A DNA stretch of 60,000 bases from Liolophura sinensis (taxonomy: Eukaryota > Mollusca > Polyplacophora > Chitonida > Chitonidae). Location: NCBI RefSeq assembly GCF_032854445.1, contig NC_088302.1, positions 45,238,645-45,298,644 of the forward strand, given 5' to 3'. Below, piece after piece: positions 1 to 41,116 of this stretch. The position numbers and the translations under genes were made by a program. The notes beneath the pieces are model-generated. The model was given only the letters and a program-made list of their open reading frames with translations, made no database searches and had not been told where the DNA came from. How positions within the stretch are numbered: position 1 is the first letter of the stretch; each line of letters starts with the position of its first letter.

Positions 1-682
1 GCTTGGCACAAGAAAGGCAAATGTGAGACTATGCAAATGGTGAAGAATCAAAAATCAACTTTTAATCACTGTCGATACAAGATAACATTGGGTTGAAAGC
101 AGAACATGTCAACATAGTCTGAATTTCTGACTTAAAATAACCACTGATCGGTATTTACAATTCAGAGCAGAAACACTCTGAAAATTAACCGACAGATATT
201 TGATAAATTAAAATGAAACTCTTAACTGAAGGTGTGTGTCTGTCGTTATTTCACAATTCTAATGAAAGTTTGGGAATTGTGAAAAATTGGACTTTGCGTG
301 AACTCTGACATTAGTTTACGTTAAGTTCCGGAACGTACTTCTTTTCCTATCCTGTGAACAGCTTGTACGTGTTGACCTGTACCATCCAAAGTCAGGATGA
401 ATCCATCTGCTCAAAAGATATTCATTACAACATAGAAAGAGAGCACTGTCAGGAAAAGAATTGACTTCTGAGTGTAGGTTGAACTGGATACTATGTTATC
501 CTGCTTGGAAGACAGCCAATTACAAGGCAATATACATCAATGTGTTGAACGTTGTTATTGTTGATTAGTGTTTAACAGGAATTTGATGATCTTCTAGCTG
601 CCTTGCTGGCACTTTTATTCAAGCCGTAACTGCCCTTGTGTTTACTTTTGTCATACATTTTAGTAAATACACGTATACTTAC
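1..682. other. Intergenic DNA, nothing recognised
   Basis: This stretch is AT-rich. I see no open exon, repeat family member or RNA gene in it. Confidence 0.4.
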
Positions 683-796
683 CGCCACCAGATCCCAAAT
701 TCTTTGGCGTTTTACAAAGTTGTAGGATCCGCTCCAACAACATGAATATGCCCCCGTCATCAACTGCTACTCCCTTTCCGACATTGGCTGTAGACC
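683..796 (-). CDS. Exon-like segment of an unidentified gene
   Basis: This is an open segment of 114 nt (38 codons) on the minus strand. It is bounded by an acceptor (TTTTCTGCACAG) and a consensus donor (GTAAGTATA). It would read GSTANVGKGVAVDDGGIF and end KNLGSGG. I do not recognise a domain. It is not part of the transporter, whose last exon lies 5.8 kb away. It could be an exon of a neighbouring minus-strand gene or a chance match to splice consensus. Confidence 0.3.
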
Positions 797-828
797 CTGT
801 GCAGAAAACTATGTCTTTGTAGTGGTTT

Positions 829-1004
829 TGGTACAGTGGTCCGAAAACTGAGTTTGTATTAGATTTGGTACAGTGCTCCGAAAACTAGGTTTATATTATA
901 TTTGGTACAGTGCTCCGAAAACTGAATTTACAGTAGATTGGTACAGTGGTCTGAAAACAGAAGTTACAGTAGATTTGATACAGTGGCCCGAAAACTGAGT
1001 TTGA
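829..1004. repeat. Tandem repeat, 36-37 bp unit, 5 copies
   Basis: The core GTACAGTGGTCCGAAAACTG recurs at 831, 868, 905, 941 and 977 with a few substitutions. It begins about 30 bp from the exon-like segment 683-796. Confidence 0.9.
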
Positions 1005-1197
1005 AGATTCATTTGCATGCATATGGAGTTTTTTCAGCAACAGCACGAGCTTGCATTATATTTGGGAGTATTTCATGAACCCAGTGTCCAGTACATTTTA
1101 AAGGGTCTTTTACATGATATGTCCAAATACCCACGAAACCTACATGATAGAAATCTTTGCATTTAGAGCACAGTCCTCGGCTTTACCCGGAAGACGA

Positions 1198-1351
1198 TTT
1201 GTTTATTTATTTGATTGGTGTTTTACGCCGCACTCAAGAATATCTCACTTATACGACGGCGACCAGCATTATGGTGGGAGGAAACCGGGCAGTGCCCTCT
1301 GGAAACCCACGACCATCCACAGGTTGCTGACAGACCCGGAAAGACGAGAAA
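1198..1351 (-). repeat. tRNA-derived SINE copy, family 1
   Basis: This is a partial copy of the commonest repeat in the window, lacking the tRNA-like head. In the sense orientation the family has a tRNA-like head with B-box-like GAGTTCAAGTCC, a body containing GGTTTCCTCCCACCATAATG, the stretch GGCGTAAAACACCAATCAAA and a tail of (AAAT)n. The tail here lies on the left (TTTATTTATT). Confidence 0.85.
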
Positions 1352-3204
1352 AAAAGCTGCTGGTTACATCTAACGACATCTTATTCACCAAATGGTCAAA
1401 CTTCTGTGTTATAAATGGATATATAAATGCTTATTACAAGGTAAGTGTAGAGGACGCGTTACTCCTCCTAGATAAGATATTGATGACACTCAATGTTGGT
1501 GGGGGCGCTGTGTGAAGCTGCAAAGCTGCAGCCAATGAGGAACGAAAGACACGCTAGCTGCAACAACATGGCCAAGCCTACAACAGAAAATGCTTCGAAG
1601 TCCAAGTTATAAGATCTATTTTATAAGATCTAAAACAAAGCAAGAATATAATGCTTTTACTATTAGTTGTTATTCCAAAAGGTATAATATCCAGTATACC
1701 GTTTGTCTGAGATGTTGTGGGTTTTTCAGTGGCAGCCCATTTAAGGGCTAAATAAGCATTCAGATTTCGTTACGTCAATATGATATTATGAACCGTACAG
1801 TCAAACCTCAACTGAGAAACCTATATTTGTAATCGACCTGGAAAGCTCTGCATCCTTGAAAACTGTTGAATTCTTCTCTCATACACATTCCATGAAGCAT
1901 CGCTTCGCAGCATGACTAATTCCCCCCCCCCCCCTTCCCTCCCCTAATTACGAGAAAGGCCGTAGCGATGGTGGAAATCGATGGCCAAATGATGCAGTCG
2001 ATCATCTATCCTCATTAGCGCGCCATCAAACTCTTGGAAATACCTTAAATGGAGTCTTTTGAATGAGTGTTTAAGACCAACAGTAACGCTTACAGTCACT
2101 GGACTAACATATCTACAAAAACGTTCCGAAAATAAGCCCATTCAAAATGTATTTTGAAACCCTGTATAAGCAGTTTTATGTCCACATGGTAATGCAACCA
2201 AAATCAGACTTCGTCAATGTGTGTGAGCACGAGGAACAAAGACAGAAAAGCGACAATAGTGTGATAGCTAGCAAAGGGTCACCCTTTAGCGGTGAAGTCC
2301 GCCTGTTGTCAATTTGTCTCAGTTAGGGTTTGAACTCAGTTATAATATCATTAGACATTGTGACCATCCTTTATTCAACAGGTAAATTGCGCTACATGTT
2401 TACCTTCCTGCAGGTGAAGTCTTTTCAAAATTGTCGACTCTGGCTTGCTTTTTTAAGTCAACTTTTCATCTTTAAAACTTGTTGACTGTTTGTTTTTCCA
2501 TAACTCCATCCTAATTTATAGCTGTTTGCACGTTTTTTAGTTCTTTGTTTGACTGATTCCTTGTCACTTTGTATGGTTTTTCATATTACTATTTTTTTTA
2601 ACTTGATGACATCACAACATTTGAGTAATACCACTGTAATCATTACAAGGTTAAGCGGACTCAGTGGTTAAGGTTAAGAACTCAATGGGAAACTTTCCCG
2701 ATTAAACGAATCGGGACCTATTCAGTGTAGTCGATTGTTTTATACGCTGTTTCCTTTGCGAAGAGTTTTGTGGGCAAATACCAAGTTGCTTTGGCGCAGG
2801 AAAATGCTCCACATGAAGCAAAACGCCAGAGATTCGAAATACTCAATATTTACGTCCAAGTACTTCAAACTGTACTTCAAAATTAAATTTCAACGGACAC
2901 ATTCCATCTATAGGTGAAAGCTTCTTAGTGATAGGTACGAGCTAAACATAATAATGTTGAGAAACATACTTACCTAAAAAGAATGATATGATAATCTGAC
3001 GGAATGACTGCAATGAAGTGAAAGGAACTACTACAAACGACACCAGTCCACGTGTTTTTATCACTGTTCTCTGATAACACAATTTGCGTTATCTGCTCCT
3101 GCCATATATATAGTTTGATAAAGGGGCACGGGTTACGCATGTCTGTTGTAGATAAATCTTACGTTATGCATACAACTCATAGACTTCAGAGAACTTGTTG
3201 CCTC
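1352..3204. other. Intergenic DNA with a family 2 repeat fragment
   Basis: The stretch holds a C homopolymer near 1921-1934 and a diverged family 2 repeat at about 2245-2345 (CTCAGTTAGGGTTTGAAC). No exon could be supported. Confidence 0.5.
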
Positions 3205-3385
3205 TCAATAACGCGGTCGTTGTGAGTTGAAGTCCAGCTTTCGTATTAGATTTCTCTCCGGTCGCAATGGAGAAGTTCTGGCAGCAGCCTGCGGGTGGCC
3301 ATTGGGTTACCCCGGGTTCTAAGTGAATGTCTAAGTTATATTCTTGAATATAACGTAAACCCCCAATCAAATAAATAAATAAATT
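3205..3385 (+). repeat. SINE copy, family 1
   Basis: The copy runs from the B-box region (TGAGTTGAAGTCCAGC) through a diverged body to CAATCAAATAAATAAATAAA. It is one of the more degenerate copies. Confidence 0.75.
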
Positions 3386-4557
3386 TTTCCATCGTCAATG
3401 TTAACGCACTGTAGAATGTGTGGCTACTAGTACATGTAGGATAAGTTTATATGGATATTGCTATTTATATATAATGGATTTTTATCAATATGTAAAGTGC
3501 CATCTGGAGAATAAGTTCTCTCCTTAAATTCATGTGAATTGGGATATATATTACTTTCACTGCTTCTTTCACATATAGGGATACGTCTATATAACCTTAG
3601 GATGTAAAGGAGAGGGCTCTAAGAAGTTTTTTTAAAAATTATTTTTCAAAATCTTTGCTTATGATGAATAAAGGTCTGCTAATAGGAGAACACCATTTGC
3701 CAATTCTTCAAAGAACTATAACTGTGGCCCTATACAGTGTTTTGTACATTTTGGTCATCTAGTATTTTGGTAAATCTCAATTGTCTGGTTTAAGAGAAAT
3801 ACCCCTTTACTTGAGAAAAAAAGTGGCGATCTTTTACAATATTATCGAATGTATCTACAGTAGCAGAGTAGGCAGATACATTCAATACAATAAGAAACAA
3901 CGCGTTTGATGGAATATCCCTGGCCCAGTTATTGTATAAACATTAGTTAACGTCAACTGAAATCGTCTTCAGTATATTGCTATCCAAGAAAGGATAATCA
4001 ACAATGTCAAAACTTAAATTAAAATTGTATTAAAAGTATTTTTATTAAATCCAGTCAAAGTGGGTAAATATCTTTCACTGGCTTTGTTATTTATGGGTTA
4101 TTTAGAACTCAGCATTGGTACAATCTACCTCTAGATTTCACTAACGGTAACGGGGACTTGTATTTGTTATGCACTGATTCCCTAAGTGGTGCGAAGTATA
4201 GATATATGGAAGCGAGCATCGGAAAGCCTTTCACATCAACGCCCCAAGTTATGACTGAAAAGAAACACTTACGCTTCAAGGTACATGAAGGCGAATCAAA
4301 CGCCTTCACTCTACGTATAGACATCACAAATAGATATTATCGCCTTGTGTATTTTTTTTTTATTAAAATGCCTCCTGTGTGTTATGCGACGATTTCAACC
4401 CACGTAACAAGTTATTATACAGTTATCGCGAAAACGCATTCGCCCTAAGTGTCATAAGTTTTACAATGAGTAAAATTCTCTTCTAAGTAAATATGGACAC
4501 AGTGTCCGAGAATCTGTGGTAGTCCGCGGACATTTTATCCCAGCCATACTCCTTGTG
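3386..4557. other. Intergenic DNA, nothing recognised
   Basis: AT-rich sequence. The overlapping short open frames near 4109-4448 lie on both strands and show no splice borders or family resemblance. Confidence 0.4.
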
Positions 4558-4792
4558 AGTTGTATTTATTTGTTTATTTATTTGATTGGTGTTTTACGCC
4601 GTGCTCAAGAATATTTCACTTAATCGACGGTGGCCAGCATTATGGTGGGAAGAAACCGGGCAGAGCCCGGGGGAAACACCACAACCATCCACAGGTTGCT
4701 GGCAGACCTTCCCATGTACGGCCGGATAAGAAGCTAGCATGAGCTGGGCCTGAATTCACAGGGACCGCATTACGCTGAGCTAGCGCCTTGTG
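4558..4792 (-). repeat. SINE copy, family 1, near full length
   Basis: The tail is at the left (TTTATTTATTTGATTGG), followed by the body, the B-box region (reverse of GAGTTCAAG, here diverged) and part of the tRNA-like head (CGCATTACGCTGAGCTAGCG). Confidence 0.85.
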
Positions 4793-5332
4793 CGTTGTAA
4801 GGATTATATTGGCTGAGATAACTATAACGCTAAACTGTTTTGTTCTATATGGATATTGAAGGCAATACTCAATGGCCCAGATAGCTAAAGCGCTGGTTTC
4901 GCTGCGACTCTTAATTCTTCAAGGTTAAATTATTGTTCCAATTTCTCGCCAGTGCGTAGATAATAGCTCAACAGCTGCACTGGAGTCAAGGACGCAACTT
5001 ACTGTTGTACAGAAAGGTCATTGCCTTTCATCCAGGATTGAGTATAGGCCCTATAATATTAACATAAAGAAGTCTTGAAATTCTGTGGAATCAACAAAGG
5101 AAATACCAATGCTCTTAAAGATATCATTTGACATTTCTGCAATACTGAACTCCTTCTATTGCTGGGAAAGGAGGAAAAGGTCACTGAGCAGTTCCGAAAG
5201 TCTCCTTCCCTAATTCCTTGTTCGTTTAAGTCATGCCTATTGCGTATATATAATAGGTCACATATTGTGAAATAATGTCGCATCGTAAATGCTGAGTATG
5301 GAGTATCGCTATTTTCTAAAATTCCCCAAAGC

Positions 5333-5460
5333 CTTTATTTGCTTATTAGATTGGGAGGAAAGCAGACAGAGCATCCCCAGGTTACTGACAGACCTTCCCG
5401 CGTATGACAGGAGAGGAAGCTACCAGGAGCTGGATTTGACATCACAGTGACCGCAACGGT
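5333..5460 (-). repeat. SINE copy, family 1, internally deleted
   Basis: The tail end TTTATTTGCTTATTAGATTGG is followed directly by GGAGGAAAGCAGAC. About 70 bp of the body are missing. The head half is intact up to AGTGACCGCAACGG. Confidence 0.75.
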
Positions 5461-6544
5461 CGACTGCTTTTGGAAACACTGAGCAGACTTATATTCTGTG
5501 AGATTCCGCTTTTCCAGTTATGAACTGGGCTGACTTGATTATCTTGACGTATTAGCGGGTATTAGCATTCCGACCCAATAACCTACAGACAAGATAAATT
5601 GTCATATGGCTTTCCGACATCTGGACACTTATCACCAAATTTCACTCATGGTACGTTGCTGCAAAAAGCGCCTATATATTAACAGAAGAAAACTTTCGAT
5701 ACAACCATTCTGTTTTTCCCTTTAAGGATAGCCTACTAAAATACCCCGGGGTTTGAGATTTGTGGACATTTGCTTAAACCCTTTAACGCTAACTGATTAT
5801 CTCTGATATGAGCAAACACAGTTAGAGGTAACCATATACCTAATAAGATTTCTTTTAGCTCAGAAATCAAAACGTGACTCAAAACAGTAAATGCATGTTA
5901 TTAGAAAGAAATTATACCTCCATACGCCCAATACGTCTGTTGAGTCAACTGGTTATTGCCCCTGACCGAACATAAGAAGCAGATGAGGTGCAGTGCATAG
6001 TTTGAAGGACAGAGCAATATCATTGGCCTGATATGAAAACATCAACTCAGACATGGTCGTAAACATGACGCTCTCCCATATACATGTATACGAAATGTAA
6101 GAAAATCATTGTGACTGTATTGCTGGTCGTATGAAGTCTTCATTTCTGATGAATAAAGACCAAAAATCTCATCTTTGAACAGTAAGCCAAAACAGGACAA
6201 GCGTTGTGATTTAGTTGTGATTCTTTTACTATTATTGTCCCATTTACACAACAACCATTAAATGTTCTTATCTGAAGTGAAGTCTATTATATTGTATGCC
6301 TGCATAACACGAGATTCTTCTGCTTCACTAAGTGTCCAGAGGGCCTAATTCTTTCCATTGTTTTCATGCTAAAATGATAGTTAAATCTGACAAAGCTTGA
6401 ATATAGAATATGTAACATGAAACTTATCTACCTCAGTGTTCATCATTTCTCTGATGACACCGATGAATGATTCCATGACACGCTGACCATAAAATAACCT
6501 GATCTTTATAAATGCAGAGATGACTGATGTCTTGATGCTTAATA
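5461..6544. other. Intergenic DNA downstream of gene A
   Basis: No exon, repeat or RNA gene was recognised in this stretch. Confidence 0.4.
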
Positions 6545-6550
6545 TTTAAT
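6545..6550 (-). terminator. Polyadenylation signal ATTAAA of gene A
   Basis: ATTAAA occurs on the minus strand 77 nt past the gene A stop codon. It is the common variant of AATAAA. No transcript evidence is available. Confidence 0.45.
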
Positions 6551-6627
6551 GCACAGTCAATTTCCAAATAAAGAAATACAAAAACATGGCAACAGGCCGT
6601 CGCACTCCTTCAGCTGTCGTCTCCTGT

Positions 6628-37654
<31,027 letters not shown>

Positions 37655-38180
37655 ACTGACTGAGGACAGCGGCACTTACTCACAACTAACTTCTTGAATG
37701 AAAAAAGAAATTGTCATAAGCAATTATGTGCATCGGCATTATAAAGGTTGTCACTGGAAGAGGCCAGATGGGTATGAACGTGCTGAAGAATACATTCCTT
37801 AATGCGCTGACTGTACCAGGTGTGACCTGACATAAAATAATGACCTCGCCTTTGTTCTTGCAAGCTTATACCAAGAGACAACTTTATGCTTATAGGTATA
37901 AAACGAGTGCAATAGTTTTTTTCTTATTAGACCTTATAGAGAGATCTTACACGGCCACATGACATTCAGAAAATCATGTTATTATATTTCTCAGAGTGAT
38001 TCCTGGGTTTTCATTGGTCAGTACACAGTCATGTAATATTCCGCAAAACATGATGTACAACGGCAACACTCTCAAGCAAAGAAACGTCACGCTCACAAAA
38101 TTTTTTCCCACGTTCTCGAGGCAATAGAAAAAACTCTGGCACTAATAGCCAACAATCTCATGCTTTAATTCTATTTGAGT

Positions 38181-38412
38181 TGGGGGCCTCCCTGGCTCAT
38201 GCACCCAGCAGCCTCTCAACAATGCTGTGAGTTCAAGTCCAGCTAATGCTGGCTTCCTCTTCGGCCATACGTGAGAAGGTCTGCCAGTAACCTGCGGATG
38301 ATCGTGGGTTTCCCCCGGGCTCTGCCCGGTTTCCTCCCACCATAATGCTGGCCATCGTCGTATAAGTGAAATATTCTTAAGTACGGCGTAAAACACCAAT
38401 CAAATAAATAGA
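38181..38412 (+). repeat. SINE copy, family 1, with tRNA-like head
   Basis: Head GGGGGCCTCCCTGGCTCATG, B-box GAGTTCAAGTCCAGC, body GGTTTCCTCCCACCATAATG, and tail CAATCAAATAAATAG. This is the most complete copy in the window. Confidence 0.92.
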
Positions 38413-39760
38413 GAAATCTATTTGAATTATCTCCCTTTGAGTGCTCTCTAGTGTCTGCTTGTTTGTAAAGCCGGGGATACACAAGGCGGATTTTTTCCCT
38501 AGTAGGAAGGTACTTAATCGCACGCGAAATACGCCGAAGATATTCACAGCATAGTAGCAGACACACTAGCGGAGTGTGTGTCGCCTGCTTAAAGTAAACA
38601 GCCAATCGATGACTAGCTCCGCTATCGATATACATTTGGGCAGGCACCCGTCTTTGGTAAAATAATACATGTAACACATGCTGTCATGGGATGTCAGGAA
38701 TTGTCAGAGCCAGTGATGTTCAACTCGAGCTCCTCATTCGTCGAACGTATCACTTCTCTCGAACTGACAATTAATGATATCATATCATATAGATATTTAG
38801 AACTAGGCCTATTTGTATAATGTCCAACGGTATCAACCAAAGCAATGTTTCGCCAACTATGTAGAGACAGGTTAGATGGAGAAAATGTAAAAATAAAGTA
38901 AACTTCAGACTTGAGAAGACCAATTTTATACGATCATCAGTGACAGAAGAATAGAATGACATACAGCAGAGCAATATTTACATGTTTATAGCACGGAAGG
39001 TTACATGAAATTAAATCGTAATCGTAATCACAGTGTGACACAGCCGTAAAGTGCATGAAGTTGCCAGTTTACGTTTTCTTGGTTTAATTTCTACTGTTTG
39101 CAAACAAAAATCGACACTTGCGATTATATAATGTTTCTAGTTTATTACTGTTATTTCTTTGCACACATTAGTATTGGGAATACTGATCTCAATACAACAA
39201 CGTATCGTACTGGCAGGTGTTCATGCCACCTGTCAGTCAAATTCATTAACGCGGGCGACAACGCAACGTGGATTGTTATGTACACCAGATAATATGAGGA
39301 AACGCGGTAAATCGGAATGAGTGCGTTTGGTTTGCTCTGCGTTTATATTGGCATAGCTCAGCAATCTATCAGTTAACCAAAACGTGACAGGCACATCGGG
39401 CAGCCAGCACGCGAACTTCATGAACAGCCCTTTCGAATAACGAGACCAAGTGGCTAAACTTAACTTGCCAAAATTAAGACCATTCTCTTCTTAGAATTTA
39501 GCTGCTTCTGCTCATTAATGAATCAATAGTTAAAGTTAAACGTCTTAAAGGTGACAGATGTTGAGCCATCTTGAATATTTTAAAACGATGTCGAGTGTGG
39601 TCGATTCTAACCCGCTATAGTAACGGAACTAAATGATTCGAATATGGCGGTTGTCCAAGTTCAAATATGATACATTAAATATGATGAATCACATCTGTAT
39701 TAATTGTTATTGCTTTACAATTTAATAACAGCGATAGTGATAGTGATATGAAATAAAGAC
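38413..39760. other. Intergenic region between genes A and B, nothing recognised
   Basis: No exon or repeat could be supported. Promoter elements for either gene may lie here but none are recognisable. Confidence 0.4.
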
Positions 39761-39769
39761 TACTTCATA

Positions 39770-40555
39770 AAAAATTGTATTGGCAGCGAACATCTTGGGC
39801 ATGTTGAGGAGAGCTCACGCACGCAAAAGGCGGAATTTCAGGCTACAGTAAATGCAAGAGAGCGGAATTCTGAAAGTTATGTTGGGAAGAATAAAACTAA
39901 TTTAGATTCAGATTTAGGCTTAACGTCAGTTTCACAATTACTTCAATCGACTACAATCAAGCGGAGTCAAAAACCAGTGACAGAGTGCGTCACAGTTGCA
40001 AACAACACCCAAGCGTGTTTACTATGGACCAGGGATTTAGGAGTCCAAAGAGATTACGCATTTAAGCACTGTCATGAACAGTGAGAGATAAATCCATGAC
40101 AAAGGTTAAACTATGAGTGTGATCAGATATCATTCATCACGATGTATTCGCTGCTATGGTTTTACCAAACTAGGCGTTATTTATGTCCTCTGGTTCAGTG
40201 AGCACACTGGGGTCAGCACGCTCGAGGCACTATGGCCTATTCCAATGTCTAGCGCACTGTAAACGACTTATGGTTATTTCTCTCCACTGGTACCTTCAGC
40301 TATAGTGTAAACTTGTCCTTCTGTCCTCAGTCAGTATGAATTCTCAGATTCCTGAAAACGTAATAGTTCTACAGTCGTTCAAACTAAATAGTGTTGAGTC
40401 AGATTCGAATTTAGTTCCACAACAGGTGAAAAATGAAACTCGTTCCCAGTACAAGGGTAAAATCAAGAAAGTACAGAGCAGCGATCATAGTGTGATAATT
40501 GGCAAATTGTCACACGTAACATGTGAAATCCTGCCTCTGGCAAATTAACAACATG
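39770..40555. repeat. Segmental duplication, copy 1 (of gene B 5' region)
   Basis: Aligns directly with 45000-45815. Shared blocks include GGGAAGAATAAAACT, AGCGGAGTCAAAAAC, CAGCTATAGTGTAAACTT, the exon 1 copy and the family 2 fragment behind it. Similarity is patchy upstream and high over the last 250 bp. Confidence 0.85.
40336..40471 (+). pseudogene. Third copy of ABCC exon 1, donor destroyed
   Basis: It starts MNSQIPENVIVLQSFKLNSV and ends YKGKIK, close to gene B exon 1. The acceptor-like CTTCTGTCCTCAG is kept upstream, but the donor AG|GTAAGT has become AA|GAAAGT. No copy of exon 2 follows before gene B. It is a dead duplicate exon, unless it is used as an alternative first exon by some other donor. 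Confidence 0.85.
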
Positions 40556-40807
40556 CTGTTATAGGGTGTCACTGTGAATTCGTCGTCGCACACATAGACG
40601 ATATTTCACACATCCCTGATAAAATGTGTCCATTTCGCATTTTTCGTTCTAATCGTTTGTGCAAAATGTTAACAGTGGCGTGAAGGACGATGCTTAGCAA
40701 ATACAATATTTTACTTCTTGACAAACTTTTTAAGAATCAGTTTTGTTCTAATTCACTACGTTCAATCGAACACAAGTAATTTGTTATCTCAACAATTGTT
40801 TATTTAC

Positions 40808-40937
40808 TGTCAGCAACCTGCGGATGGTCGTGGGTTTCCCCCGGGCTCTGCCCGGTTTCCACCCACCATAATGCTGGCCGCCGTCGTATAAGTGAAATAT
40901 TCTTGAGTACGGCGTAAAACACCAATCAAATAAAAAT
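40808..40937 (+). repeat. SINE copy, family 1, 5' truncated
   Basis: CAGCAACCTGCGGATGGTCG through GGCGTAAAACACCAATCAAA. It directly precedes the foldback hairpin. Confidence 0.88.
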
Positions 40938-40949
40938 TGTTTATTTAAG

Positions 40950-41116
40950 AAATAATGTTCGCGTCAGGGTAGTCTAACGGTGGTTTTACATCAAATCGAT
41001 GTGGAAGAGTTTATATTACAGGTCGAAGGCGAAGTCTGAGACCTAAAATTTGTAAACTCTTCCACATCGATTTGATGTAAAACTACCGTTAGACTACCCT
41101 GACGCGAACATTATTT
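40950..41116. repeat. Foldback element: 64-bp inverted repeats, 39-nt loop
   Basis: Arms 40950-41013 and 41053-41116 are inverted copies with one mismatch, starting AAATAATGTTCGCGTCAGGG. The loop has a further small stem (AGGTC/GACCT). No coding potential. Confidence 0.95.

Noticed and set aside
1114-1515. 133-codon plus-strand frame
   Set aside because: Most of it is the antisense of a SINE copy, and no splice or domain support exists. The same applies to frames at 4560, 9552, 22410, 32336, 38243 and 46472.
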